Shown here in pieces: positions 8,156 to 16,697 of a stretch of DNA of 64,000 nt. Numbering within the stretch: the stretch's first letter is position 1; each line of letters opens with the position of its first letter. The stretch comes from Microcella humidisoli (GTDB lineage: Bacteria; Actinomycetota; Actinomycetes; Actinomycetales; Microbacteriaceae). A model generated the notes under the pieces. That model saw only the letters and a list, made by a program, of their open reading frames with translations, had not been told where the DNA came from and did no database searches. The stretch covers positions 806,001 to 870,000 of the forward strand of contig NZ_CP101497.1 of the NCBI RefSeq assembly GCF_024362325.1, in the 5' to 3' direction. The translations under genes and the position numbers were made by a program.

Positions 8156-9298
8156 TTAGGTGCTGCGCTCGACGACCGCTTCGGCGAACTTGGTCAGGGC
8201 CAGCTTGACGGGACCCTCCGGCAGGGGCGCGAGCGCGGCGACGGCCTCGTCGGCCCAGCGCCGAGCCTCGTCGAGGGTCTCGGCGGTGACCGCGTGGGCA
8301 CGCAGCTCAGCGATCGCGGCCGCGAGCTCCTCGTCGACGGCGTCGATCGCGGTCGAGCCGTGACCCACCTCGGCCTCGACCGTGCGCTCGATGCGGGCGA
8401 GCAGCGCGGCGGCCTCGGGGTCGGTGTGCGCGGCGCGGCGCAGGAAGAGCAGCGGCAGCGTGGCAACGCCGCTGCGCAGATCGGTGCCCTGCGCCTTGCC
8501 GGTCTCCTCCTCGGGCTCGGCGAGGTCGATGACGTCGTCGATGAGCTGGAAGGCGACGCCGATCTTCTCGCCGAAGGCGACGACCGGAGCCGCGTACTGC
8601 TCGGGCGCGTTCGAGAAGATCACGCCCATCTGCGCGGCCGCCGCGATGAGCGAGCCCGTCTTGTCGGCGAGCACCTGCAGGTAGTGCTCGATCGGATCGT
8701 CACCGGGGCGCGGACCGATGGTCTCGTGCAACTGGCCGAGGCACAGTCGCTCGAAGGTGTCGGCCTGCAGCTTGATGGCGCCCTCACCGAGGCCCGCCAC
8801 GAGCTTGCTCGCACGCGCGAAGAGCAGGTCGCCCGTGAGGATCGCGACCGAATTGCCCCACACGTTCTGCGCGGAAGGGACCCCGCGGCGCATCTCGGCC
8901 TCGTCCATGACGTCGTCGTGGTAGAGCGAGGCGAGGTGCGTGATCTCGACGGCCTGCGCGGCCGTGATGACCGAGGCGTTGTTGCCCTCGCCGAGCTGGG
9001 CGGTGAGCAGCGTGAGCACGGGGCGGATGCGCTTGCCGCCGGCCTCGAGCAGATAGCGCGAGGTGACGTCGGCCATGTCGTCGGCGAAGGCGACCTCGCG
9101 CAGCAGGCCCTCCTCGACCTCGACGAGGCCGGTTTCGATCGCGTCGGCGAACCGGCGCTCCTCGCTCGAGGCGAACAGCTTCTCGCCGAGCCCGAGCGAC
9201 GCGCTCAGTGTCTTGCTGCGACGAGCCAGCGGAGGGAGGCGGGTCAACGGTCTGCCGATCTGTCGAGGCGGTCGGGGCGGCTTACTGCGCGGAGGCAC
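8156..9298 (-). CDS. Polyprenyl diphosphate synthase (menaquinone side chain)
   Basis: Trans-isoprenyl diphosphate synthase, up to 380 residues, with both Asp-rich motifs: DDVMD (LYHDDVMDEAEMRRG) and DDVID (QLIDDVIDLAEPEEE). GGKRIRPVL is present. It adds isoprene units to make the C35-C45 chain that MenA attaches to the ring; the neighbouring menG supports this over a carotenoid role. The GTG at 9298 overlaps the menG stop by 17 bases. A TTG about 50 bases downstream is an alternative start, since the first ~25 residues are not conserved-looking. Translationally coupled to menG. Confidence 0.92.
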   Translation of the reverse strand: MPPRSKPPRPPRQIGRPLTRLPPLARRSKTLSASLGLGEKLFASSEERRFADAIETGLVEVEEGLLREVAFADDMADVTSRYLLEAGGKRIRPVLTLLTAQLGEGNNASVITAAQAVEITHLASLYHDDVMDEAEMRRGVPSAQNVWGNSVAILTGDLLFARASKLVAGLGEGAIKLQADTFERLCLGQLHETIGPRPGDDPIEHYLQVLADKTGSLIAAAAQMGVIFSNAPEQYAAPVVAFGEKIGVAFQLIDDVIDLAEPEEETGKAQGTDLRSGVATLPLLFLRRAAHTDPEAAALLARIERTVEAEVGHGSTAIDAVDEELAAAIAELRAHAVTAETLDEARRWADEAVAALAPLPEGPVKLALTKFAEAVVERST

Positions 9299-9992
9299 CG
9301 GCGGGCTTGCGACCGCGGTGCAGGGCGACGACGCCCCACGAGAGATTGCGGTAGCCCACGCGGGTGAAGCGCGCCGCTCGCAGCCACTGGCTCAGCACGG
9401 TCTGATCGGGCCAATCGCGGATCGACTCGAACAGGTAGCGGTAGGCCTCGGGGTTCGAGCTCGCGGCCCCCGCGATGAGCGGCATGACGTGGCGCAGGTA
9501 GGCGTGGTAGCCCGCGCGCAGCACGCCGAGCGGCGGGCGCGAGAACTCGCAGATCACGACGCGGCCGCCGGGCTTGAGCACGCGGTGCATCTCGGCGAGC
9601 GCGACCTGCGGGTGCTGCACGTTGCGCAGTCCGAAGCTGATCGTGACGGCATCGAACTCGGCGTCGCCGAACGGAAGCTTCTCGGCGTCGCCCTGCACGA
9701 ACTGCAGCCCGGGGTTGCGGCGGCGGCCCTCGTCGACCATGCCCTGCGAGAAGTCGAGGGCGATGACCTCGGCGCCGCTCTTGGCGAGGGCGACCGAGCT
9801 CGTGCCCGTGCCGGCCGCGATGTCGAGGATGCGCTCGCCGGGCTGGGGGTCGACCGCGCGCACGGTCGCGATGCGCCACAGCGCGGCGTTGCCGACCGAG
9901 AGCACGGCATTCGTGCGGTCATAGCCTCGCGCGACGCCATCGAACATCGCCGCGACCTCGCGCGGTGTCTTCGACAGATCTGCTCTCGTCAC
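9282..9992 (-). CDS. menG: Demethylmenaquinone methyltransferase
   Basis: SAM-dependent C-methyltransferase making menaquinone from demethylmenaquinone, the last step of the pathway. 236 residues. DIAAGTGTSSVALA near residue 57 is the SAM motif; FDGVARGYDRTNAVLS near residue 17 and FGLRNVQHPQVALAEMHRVLKPGG near 120 are UbiE/MenG signatures. TAGACT (minus strand 9999-10004) lies 6 bases before the GTG start, so the message is probably leaderless. It is back to back with menF, and the polyprenyl synthase gene follows in the same transcript. Confidence 0.95.
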   Translation of the reverse strand: MTRADLSKTPREVAAMFDGVARGYDRTNAVLSVGNAALWRIATVRAVDPQPGERILDIAAGTGTSSVALAKSGAEVIALDFSQGMVDEGRRRNPGLQFVQGDAEKLPFGDAEFDAVTISFGLRNVQHPQVALAEMHRVLKPGGRVVICEFSRPPLGVLRAGYHAYLRHVMPLIAGAASSNPEAYRYLFESIRDWPDQTVLSQWLRAARFTRVGYRNLSWGVVALHRGRKPAGASAQ

Positions 9993-10072
9993 CCCCCGAG
10001 TCTAGTGAGCGGCCACAGGGTGTTCGCCGTGAGGCGCCTGGGGGAGCGTCGGGTGCGGAGTAGCCTGAGCGG

Positions 10073-11323
10073 GTGATCCCCTCTGCCGCGACCGGGCTGG
10101 CCCTGCGCGCGGTGACCGAGCGGGTCGACGACCACGACGACCTGCTCTCGCGCGCCGACGCCCGGCACCCGCTCGTCGCGCTGCGCCGCGGCGACGGCAT
10201 CGTCGGCATCGGCGAGGTCGTGCGGCTGACGTTCAGCGGCCCCGATCGGGTGCGGGATGCGGCGGCCGCGTGGCGCGCGATCGCCAGTGCCGCCGAGGTG
10301 GTCGACCCTGTTCACCGGCCCGGCACCGGCCTCGTCGCGATGGGCGCCTTCGCCTTCGCCGACGGCTCGAGCGCGCCGAGCGTGCTCGTCGTGCCCGAGC
10401 TCATCATCGGCCGCCACGACGGCGTGAGCTGGGTCACGCGCATCACCCGGCAGGGCGGGGAGGTCGGGGCTGTCGAGCTGCCCGATCCGCAGCCGATCGG
10501 CGAGCGCCCGCGGGCGACCCTCGCCGCGGCCTCGCTGAGCCGCGAGGAGTTCACAGCGGTCGTCGGTCGCGCCGTCGATGCCATTCGCGCCGGGCGGATC
10601 GAGAAGGTCGTCATCGCGCGCGATGCGACGGCGAGCATCCCGCCCGATGCCGACCGCCGCGCGCTGCTGCACGAACTCGCCGACCGCTACCCCGACTGCC
10701 TCACCTTCGCCGTCGACGGGCACATCGGCGCGAGCCCCGAGACCCTCGTGAGCGTGCACGGCGGCGAGGCGAGCGCGCGCGTGCTCGCGGGCAGCACGGC
10801 CCGGGGCGCGAGCGCCGCCGACGATGCCGCCGCGGCGGCCCAGCTCGCCACGAGCACGAAAGACCTCGACGAGCACGCCTTCGCGGTGCACAGCGTGCTC
10901 GACGCGCTGCGCCCCCACGTGCGCGCTGTGACAGCGAGCGACCTGCCGTTCACGCTCAAGCTGCCCAACCTGTGGCACCTCGCGACCGATGTCGAGATGC
11001 AGCTCGGCGAGTCGTCGAGCGCCCTCGATCTCGTCGCGGCGCTGCACCCCACCGCCGCGGTCGCCGGGTCGCCGACGGATGCGGCGCTCGCGCTCATCGC
11101 CGAACTCGAGCCCTTCGACCGCGGCCGCTATGCCGGGCCCGTGGGCTGGATCGACCAGGACGGCGACGGCGAGTGGGTCATCGCGCTGCGCTGCGCGCGC
11201 ATCGACGACGACGGGCTGCTGACGGCCTACGCCGGCGCGGGCATCGTCGCCGACAGCGATCCCGACTCCGAGCTCGCCGAGACGCGCATGAAGTTCCGGC
11301 CGATCGCGGACGCCCTCCGGTAG
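10073..11323 (+). CDS. menF: Isochorismate synthase
   Basis: Converts chorismate to isochorismate, the first committed step to menaquinone. 416 residues with the chorismate-binding C-terminal domain: VVIARDATASI near residue 182, GASPETLVSV near 222, LAGSTARG near 242, LHPTAAVAGSP near 323 and YAGPVGWID near 355. The family is shared with salicylate synthases, but the surrounding menD, menE, menB, menC favour menF. TAGCCT (10061-10066) is 6 bases before the GTG. Divergent from menG across 80 bases. Confidence 0.93.
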   Translation: MIPSAATGLALRAVTERVDDHDDLLSRADARHPLVALRRGDGIVGIGEVVRLTFSGPDRVRDAAAAWRAIASAAEVVDPVHRPGTGLVAMGAFAFADGSSAPSVLVVPELIIGRHDGVSWVTRITRQGGEVGAVELPDPQPIGERPRATLAAASLSREEFTAVVGRAVDAIRAGRIEKVVIARDATASIPPDADRRALLHELADRYPDCLTFAVDGHIGASPETLVSVHGGEASARVLAGSTARGASAADDAAAAAQLATSTKDLDEHAFAVHSVLDALRPHVRAVTASDLPFTLKLPNLWHLATDVEMQLGESSSALDLVAALHPTAAVAGSPTDAALALIAELEPFDRGRYAGPVGWIDQDGDGEWVIALRCARIDDDGLLTAYAGAGIVADSDPDSELAETRMKFRPIADALR

Positions 11324-11345
11324 ACGCCCTCTGTTGGAGGGCGTC
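11323..11345 (+). terminator. Hairpin after menF
   Basis: Perfect 9-bp stem GACGCCCTC / GAGGGCGTC with the 5-base loop TGTTG, beginning at the last base of the menF stop codon. No T-run follows. It lies between convergent genes, so it may work in both directions. Confidence 0.65.
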
Positions 11346-11394
11346 GAATAGACACCGGGGCGTTCACCGGCCGCGCAGCAGGCCGACCTCCTCG

Positions 11395-12219
11395 CTACGT
11401 CGCGGCGAGCCGCCCCTTCTCGACCTCGACGTCGAAGTCGGCCACGGGCCACTGCGGGTCGATGCGTTCGAGCGCCGTGATGAGCAGCGACTGCACCGCC
11501 AGGCGCGCGTACCACTTGTGGTTCGCGGGCACGACGAACCAGGGCGCGTGGTCGGCGTCGGTGCGCTCGATCGCGACCTGGTAGGCGCGCTGGTAGTCGT
11601 CCCACAGCATCCGCTCGTCGACGTCGCCGGGGTTGTACTTCCAGTGCTTGTCGGGGCGCTCGAGGCGCTCCTGCAGTCGGGCCTTCTGCTCATCGCTGCT
11701 GATGTGCAGCATGACCTTCACGATCGAGACGCCGTCGTCGGCGAGCCGCCGCTCGAAATCGACGATCTCGCCGTAGCGCCGCTCGATCTCGTCGGCGGGG
11801 GCGAGGGAGCGCACGCGCCCGATGAGCACGTCTTCGTAGTGCGAACGGTCGAAGACGCCGATCATGCCGACCTCAGGCAGGCGCTTCTCGATGCGCCACA
11901 GGAAGTGGTGGGCGAGCTCCTCGTCGGTGGGCTTCTTGAACGCGGCGAGCTGCACGCCCTGCGGGTCGACCGCGCCGACGACGTGGCGGACGATGCCGCC
12001 CTTCCCGGCGGTGTCCATGGCCTGCAGCACGAGCAGCACGCGCCGCGTGTCGCCGCCGCGGCTCGCGGCGAACAGCCGCTCCTGCAGGTCGGAGAGGTGC
12101 TCGGCGCCCTCGGCGAGCAGCTGCGAGGCGCGCTTCTTGTCGGCGGCGATGCCCGGTGTCGTCGAGCAGTCGATGGTGTCGAGGCGGAATCCGGCCCGGG
12201 CGCGCAGCAGTTCGTCCAT
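11395..12219 (-). CDS. ppk2: Polyphosphate kinase 2 family protein (first copy)
   Basis: Transfers phosphate between polyphosphate and nucleotides. 274 residues, single PPK2 domain. The Walker A-like motif is MDTAGKGG near residue 68; the lid/Walker B region contains VFDRSHYEDVL near 123. KHWKYNPGDVDER and the LERPDKHWK segment resemble the polyphosphate:AMP/ADP phosphotransferase class; which nucleotide is used cannot be told. TAGCAT (minus 12226-12231) lies 6 bases from the ATG. A second, differently built PPK2 is at 41.9 kb. Confidence 0.9.
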   Translation of the reverse strand: MDELLRARAGFRLDTIDCSTTPGIAADKKRASQLLAEGAEHLSDLQERLFAASRGGDTRRVLLVLQAMDTAGKGGIVRHVVGAVDPQGVQLAAFKKPTDEELAHHFLWRIEKRLPEVGMIGVFDRSHYEDVLIGRVRSLAPADEIERRYGEIVDFERRLADDGVSIVKVMLHISSDEQKARLQERLERPDKHWKYNPGDVDERMLWDDYQRAYQVAIERTDADHAPWFVVPANHKWYARLAVQSLLITALERIDPQWPVADFDVEVEKGRLAAT

Positions 12220-12251
12220 GGCCGGATGCTACCCGTGCGCCGCGCGGATGC

Positions 12252-13961
12252 CTACGACTCGAGCGGCACCTCAACGAGCGGCACCTCGACAAGCAGCAGC
12301 GGCTCGGGCGCGGTGAGCGCGTCGTCGAGCTCGGCGCGCGTGGTGACCCGCCGGTAGGCCCAGCCCCCGGCGGCGGCGAGCGCCGCGAGGTCCGCGCGGT
12401 GCGGCGTGCGCATGACCGTGGCGAAGTCATCGGGATGCGCGGTGGCCGCGACCTCGAGGTCGTCGAAGATCGTGCCGCCGCCATCGTTGCCGACGAAGAC
12501 GTGCAGGCGCAGGTCGTCGGGCAGGGGCACGAGCAGGGCGCCCGCATCGTGCAGCAGGGCCAGGTCGCCCGAGAGCACGCGCGTCGTGCCCGATCGCTCG
12601 CCACGGGCGGCCGCGAGGGCGATGCCCGTCGCCGTCGACACCGTGCCGTCGATGCCCGCGAGTCCGCGGTTGGCGTGCACGCGGATCGCCTTGCCGGGCA
12701 CCAGGGCGTCCGCCACCCGGATGAGACGGGAGGCCGCGAGCACCAGACGGTCGTGGGGCCACGTGGATGCCCACAGAGCCCGCGCGAGCATCCGACGATC
12801 GACAGGCGCACGCAGCACCGCGAGCTCGGCTTTCGCGAACGCGGCGCGCACACCCCGGTCGTCGGAGACCGCGAGCGACAGGTCGGGGGCCGGGTCGTCG
12901 GGCGCCTGCGACTCGAGCACGGCGCGCGACATGCTGACCCAGCCGCCAACCCAGCGCCGCACGACGGCGGGGTCGGGCGCGCCGAGCACGCGCACATCGT
13001 CGACGATGCGCGCGCGGCGGCCGGGGTTGTAGTCCTCGACGCCGGGCGTGCGCACGACGATGACGTCGACATCGGCGCGCTCGAGCAGCTGCGGCACCTG
13101 GCGGCTGAGCGTGGGGTGGCCGAGCACGATCGCGCGACCGACGGCGTCGCCGTGCGGTCCGCGCAGCACGTCGCGGTAGGCGACGACCGCGTGCCGCCCG
13201 AAGCGTGCCCCGCTCGACACTTCGGCGATGAGCGGGGCGCCGAGGGCGACCGCGAGCTGCTCGGCACGAGGGCCGGCGTTGTGGCCGGCGATGACGACGG
13301 TCGCGTCGTCGGGGTGCAGGTCGATCACGACCTCCGCGCTGAGCGGGCGCACCGGGGGCTCGCCGGGCACGAGTGCGGGGTCGATCTCGATCGGCCCGCT
13401 GAGCGGCTCGCGGTAGGCGAGGTTGAGGTGCACGGGGCCTTCGGCGCTCGCGTGCACGGCGAGGGCCGCGAGTTCGCGAGCGTCGTCGAGCTCGCCGGCG
13501 GCGCCGACGGGAGCCGCGACATCCCAGTCGGCGCGAACGATCTCTCCGAAGATGCCCGGCTGCACGGTCGTCTGGTTGGCGCCGATGCCGCGCAGCTCGG
13601 CGGGTCGATCGGCGGTGAGCACGATGAGCGGCACGCCCGCGTGGTGCGCTTCGAGCACGGCGGGGTGGAGGTTGGCGACGGCCGTGCCCGAGGTGCAGAC
13701 GATCGCGACCGGACGCCCGCTCTCGACCGCGAGGCCGAGCGCCGTGAAGCCGGCGACCCGCTCGTCGATGCGCACGTGCAGCGCGAGGTGCCCCGCGCGG
13801 GCGAGAGCAGCGGCGGCGAGCGCGAGCCCCTGCGAGCGCGAGCCGGGGCTCAGGACGACGTCGGTGACGCCGGCACACACGAGGCCGTCGAGCAGTGCCG
13901 CGGCCGCGGCGCCCGAGGGCGAGGCCGTCGGCTCAGCGCTCGGGGTCGGCGGGGGTGTCAT
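12252..13961 (-). CDS. menD: SEPHCHC synthase (menaquinone step 2)
   Basis: Thiamine-diphosphate enzyme joining isochorismate and 2-oxoglutarate to SEPHCHC. 569 residues from the ATG at 13961. VVLSPGSRSQGLALAAAAL near residue 28 and RIDERVAGFTALGLA near 55 are MenD signatures. VCTSGTAVANLHPAVLEAHHAGVPLIVLTADRP and QTTVQPGIFGE follow, and GNDGGGTIF near residue 500 is the cofactor end. An upstream start would be out of character, since the sequence there is coded in another frame by the PLDc_N gene, which overlaps the menD start by 29 bases. The C-terminus has a small internal repeat (VEVPL twice). Confidence 0.95.
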   Translation of the reverse strand: MTPPPTPSAEPTASPSGAAAAALLDGLVCAGVTDVVLSPGSRSQGLALAAAALARAGHLALHVRIDERVAGFTALGLAVESGRPVAIVCTSGTAVANLHPAVLEAHHAGVPLIVLTADRPAELRGIGANQTTVQPGIFGEIVRADWDVAAPVGAAGELDDARELAALAVHASAEGPVHLNLAYREPLSGPIEIDPALVPGEPPVRPLSAEVVIDLHPDDATVVIAGHNAGPRAEQLAVALGAPLIAEVSSGARFGRHAVVAYRDVLRGPHGDAVGRAIVLGHPTLSRQVPQLLERADVDVIVVRTPGVEDYNPGRRARIVDDVRVLGAPDPAVVRRWVGGWVSMSRAVLESQAPDDPAPDLSLAVSDDRGVRAAFAKAELAVLRAPVDRRMLARALWASTWPHDRLVLAASRLIRVADALVPGKAIRVHANRGLAGIDGTVSTATGIALAAARGERSGTTRVLSGDLALLHDAGALLVPLPDDLRLHVFVGNDGGGTIFDDLEVAATAHPDDFATVMRTPHRADLAALAAAGGWAYRRVTTRAELDDALTAPEPLLLVEVPLVEVPLES

Positions 13962-14286
13962 CGTCGAGGTCGGCGAGCTCTTGCTCGAGCTGCCGCAGCC
14001 GTTCGTCTTGCTCGGCCCGCTTGGCGATCTCCTCGCTCGAGAGGGTGCGCAGGAAGGCGGGGTCGTCGTCGGGCGCGATCGGGCGGGCGCCCGGTCCGGT
14101 GCGGCGCGCCTTGCCGACGACGAGCCAGAGCACGCCGCCGATGACGGGCAGCAGCACGACGACGACGGCCCAGAGCGGCTTGGGGAACGCGCGCACCCGC
14201 GCACGCTCGGTGAGCAGCACGTCGACGAGCGTGTAGATCGTGAACGCGACCGCCACCACGATGAGGACGATGATCACGCGAGTCAT
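13933..14286 (-). CDS. PLDc_N domain membrane protein
   Basis: 117 residues with two membrane helices (about 2-22 and 36-58), the arginine-flanked PKPLWAVVVVLLPVIGGVLWLVVG of the PLD nuclease N-terminal domain, and a charged tail (IAKRAEQDERLRQLEQELADL) likely to form a coiled coil. No HKD motif, so no phospholipase activity is expected; function unknown. TAGACT (minus 14293-14298) is 6 bases before the ATG, giving a leaderless message. The 3' end overlaps menD by 29 bases, so menD is probably co-transcribed. Confidence 0.88.
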   Translation of the reverse strand: MTRVIIVLIVVAVAFTIYTLVDVLLTERARVRAFPKPLWAVVVVLLPVIGGVLWLVVGKARRTGPGARPIAPDDDPAFLRTLSSEEIAKRAEQDERLRQLEQELADLDDDTPADPER

Positions 14287-14348
14287 GGCCCGAGTCTACG
14301 CCGCGCCCTCTGAGCAGGCACCGAGAGGGCGCTCGTACACTGGGAGTC

Positions 14349-14630
14349 GTGAGCCCCTGGATTCAGTACTCCCTCGTGCGTCTCGGCCTGTTCGGCGTGA
14401 GCTTCGGGCTGCTCATGGCCGTGAGCCTCGACTGGTGGTGGGCGGCCATCATCGCCACGATCATCGCGATGACGGTCTCGTACATCTTCTTCTCCTCGCT
14501 GCGGGATGCCGTGGCCCTCGACCTCGCGGCCCGCCGCGAGCGCCCCGCCGCCGACCCAGATGCCGAGGCCGAGGATGCGGCCGCCGACGAGCGTGCCGAC
14601 GACGCCGCCGAGGACGCGGCTCGGCCGTAA
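14349..14630 (+). CDS. DUF4229 domain membrane protein
   Basis: 93 residues, two membrane helices (about residues 8-28 and 30-48), then an Asp/Ala-rich acidic tail from about 60. The family is small, actinobacterial and often found beside menaquinone genes; no function is known. TACACT (14336-14341) lies 7 bases before the GTG start. Divergent from the PLDc_N-menD pair. Confidence 0.85.
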   Translation: MSPWIQYSLVRLGLFGVSFGLLMAVSLDWWWAAIIATIIAMTVSYIFFSSLRDAVALDLAARRERPAADPDAEAEDAAADERADDAAEDAARP

Positions 14631-14722
14631 GCACCTCGTAAGGCCCTCCCCCTGCGCACCGCCGTCCTGTCGGCCTACAGTCGGATCACGGCCGCGGGCG
14701 CGGTCGCGAGAGGAGTGACGCA

Positions 14723-15211
14723 ATGACGACGAGGACCACGATCGCCGCGGGGGCGGCCATCGCGCTGATGATCGGGCTCGGGGGATGCTCGACCAGCGCA
14801 CCGCTCGACGTCGCTGCGCCCGTCGCCACCGCGCCCGCTGCCGAACCGAGCGAACCCGCACCCTCCGAGGCCGTCGACGACGCCGAGGCCGAGCCGGTCG
14901 CCGCACCGGGCGAGTACCTCGACTACTACGACGGCGCGATCGCCGAGACGCCGGGCCTCAAGGTGCTGTTCTTCCACGCCTCGTGGTGCCCGAAGTGCCG
15001 CGCCCTCGATGAGGACATCGAAGCGAACGCGATTCCCGACGGGATGACGATCTTCAAGGTCGACTTCGACACGGCCAACGACCTGAAGCAGCGCTACGGC
15101 GTGACGCTGCAGACGACGATCGTGTACGTCGATGATGAGGGCGAGCTGCTGACGAAGGGCGTGCTCTACGACGACACGACGCTCGACGCCCTCATCGCCG
15201 CGGCTCCGTAG
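14723..15211 (+). CDS. Thioredoxin-fold lipoprotein
   Basis: 162 residues. A lipoprotein signal ends at LGGC with Cys22 as lipidation site; a Pro/Ala/Glu-rich linker runs to about residue 62, then a thioredoxin domain. The redox pair is Cys89-Cys92 in SWCPKC. A cis-Pro loop is not obvious (TLQTTIVYVDD is where it would be). It should face outside the membrane and exchange electrons with the CcdA that begins 9 bases downstream. GAGAGGAG precedes the ATG, so unlike many neighbours this operon has a Shine-Dalgarno site. First gene of a four-gene operon ending in a two-component system. Confidence 0.9.
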   Translation: MTTRTTIAAGAAIALMIGLGGCSTSAPLDVAAPVATAPAAEPSEPAPSEAVDDAEAEPVAAPGEYLDYYDGAIAETPGLKVLFFHASWCPKCRALDEDIEANAIPDGMTIFKVDFDTANDLKQRYGVTLQTTIVYVDDEGELLTKGVLYDDTTLDALIAAAP

Positions 15212-15220
15212 GGCCGGGCC

Positions 15221-15964
15221 GTGGAAGGACTGGTCGTCGTCAGCCTGCTCGCGGGCGTGCTGACCGTCGCGGCACCGTGCGTGCTGCCGCTGCTGCCCGT
15301 GATCGTCGGCGGCGCGATCGTCGCGGACGACGCGGATGCGCGCCGCGCGCGCTGGCGTCCGTTCGTGATCGCGGCATCCCTCGCCGTCAGCGTCATCGTG
15401 TTCACACTGCTGCTCAAGGCGACGACGGCGCTGCTCGGCATTCCGACGCAGGTGTGGCAGGTGATCTCGGGCGTCATCGTCATCCTGCTCGGCATCAATC
15501 TGCTGTTCCCGAGCCTGTGGGAGCGCGTGTCGACGCGGCTCGGTCTCGGCGACCGCAGCAATCGCGCGCTCGACGCATCGGTGCAGCGGCAGTCGGTGGG
15601 CGGCGACATCCTCACCGGGGCGGCCCTCGGCCCGGTGTTCAGCAGCTGCAGCCCGACCTACGCGCTCATCGTCGCAACCGTGCTGCCGGTGTCGTTCGCC
15701 GAGGGGCTGCTGTACGTGACGCTCTACGCGATCGGGCTCGCCGTGCCCCTGTTGCTCATCGCCCTCGCCGGGCGCTCGGCGGCGCGCCGGCTCGGGTGGC
15801 TCGCCGACCCGCGCGGCTGGTTCCGGCGCTCGATGGGCGTGCTGTTCCTCATCGTGGGCATTGTCGTCATCATCGGCGCGGACAAGGCGCTGCAGACGCT
15901 CATCCTCGACCTGGGCTGGTACGACCCCATCGCCGACCTCGAGGGCGTGCTGCAGGGTGGCTGA
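15221..15964 (+). CDS. ccdA: CcdA-type thiol:disulfide transporter
   Basis: Inner-membrane protein of the CcdA/DsbD-beta family, 247 residues, about six membrane helices. Both redox cysteines are present: APCVLPLLP near residue 20 and SSCSPTYAL near residue 143. It carries electrons from cytoplasmic thioredoxin to an outside acceptor, here most likely the lipoprotein encoded just upstream. GTG start; the response regulator gene begins inside its last codons. It is distinct from the second CcdA in the cytochrome c cluster at 29.4-30.1 kb. Confidence 0.93.
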   Translation: MEGLVVVSLLAGVLTVAAPCVLPLLPVIVGGAIVADDADARRARWRPFVIAASLAVSVIVFTLLLKATTALLGIPTQVWQVISGVIVILLGINLLFPSLWERVSTRLGLGDRSNRALDASVQRQSVGGDILTGAALGPVFSSCSPTYALIVATVLPVSFAEGLLYVTLYAIGLAVPLLLIALAGRSAARRLGWLADPRGWFRRSMGVLFLIVGIVVIIGADKALQTLILDLGWYDPIADLEGVLQGG

Positions 15965-16697
15965 GCCGGCGCGCACCGATCGGCCGCTCGACGGGCGCCG
16001 CGTGCTCGTCGTCGACGATGACCCGACGCTGCTCGAGATCGCCGCCACCTACCTCACGGCCGCGGGCGGCACCGTCGACACGGCCGCCGACTCCGTGACG
16101 GCCCTCGAGCTCGCGGCTTCGCGGCTGCCCGATCTGGTCGTGCTCGACAGGATGATTCCGGGCGTCGATGGCCTCACCGTTGCCCGGCGACTGCGAGCGG
16201 CCTCGGCCGTTCCCATCATCATGCTGACGGCCCTCGGTGAGCCCGAGCACCGCATCGAGGGCCTCGAGGCGGGGGCCGACGACTACCTCGGCAAACCGTT
16301 CTCGCCGCGCGAGCTCGTGCTGCGTGTCGAAGCGCTGCTGCGGCGCACGAATCCGACTGAAGCGCCCGCGGGCGACGTGGTGCTGGGCCGGCTGCGGATC
16401 GATGCCGAGCGACGTGAGATCTCGCTCGACGGTGAGCCGCTGACCTTGACGGTGCGCGAGCACGACCTGCTCGCCTACCTCGCCCGCCGCCCGGGGCGCA
16501 CCGTCTCACGCGAGCAGCTGCTCGCCGACGTGTGGGGATGGACGATCGGCGACGTCTCGACGATCACCGTGCACGTGCGGCGGCTGCGCGAGAAGATCGA
16601 GGCCGACCCGAGCGCCCCCGAGATCATCGTCACTGTGTGGGGCGCCGGCTACCGGCTCGAGGCCGATGCCCTGCTGTCGTCGGAGGCACCCCGATGA
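15957..16697 (+). CDS. Two-component response regulator, OmpR family
   Basis: 246 residues from the GTG at 15957, which overlaps the ccdA stop by 8 bases. Receiver domain: VLVVDDDP near residue 16, phosphoacceptor Asp64 in VVLDRMIPG, and Lys in GKPFSP near 115. DNA-binding winged helix: TVREHDLLAYLARRPGRTVSREQLLADVWG and TVHVRRLREKIE. It should be phosphorylated by the kinase encoded next. Targets unknown; autoregulation of this operon is a reasonable guess. Confidence 0.95.
   Translation: MAEPARTDRPLDGRRVLVVDDDPTLLEIAATYLTAAGGTVDTAADSVTALELAASRLPDLVVLDRMIPGVDGLTVARRLRAASAVPIIMLTALGEPEHRIEGLEAGADDYLGKPFSPRELVLRVEALLRRTNPTEAPAGDVVLGRLRIDAERREISLDGEPLTLTVREHDLLAYLARRPGRTVSREQLLADVWGWTIGDVSTITVHVRRLREKIEADPSAPEIIVTVWGAGYRLEADALLSSEAPR

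Noticed and set aside
9063..10076. Long open frames opposite menG, and similar frames opposite resB, clpC, lysS and many others
   Set aside because: In ~70% GC DNA the antisense frames stay open by codon bias. They are Arg/Ala/Pro-rich, have no motifs and mirror well-identified genes.
13962..14204. Start of menD about 80 codons further upstream
   Set aside because: That stretch is Ser/Pro/Arg-rich shadow of the PLDc_N gene in another frame; the conserved MenD sequence begins soon after the ATG at 13961.
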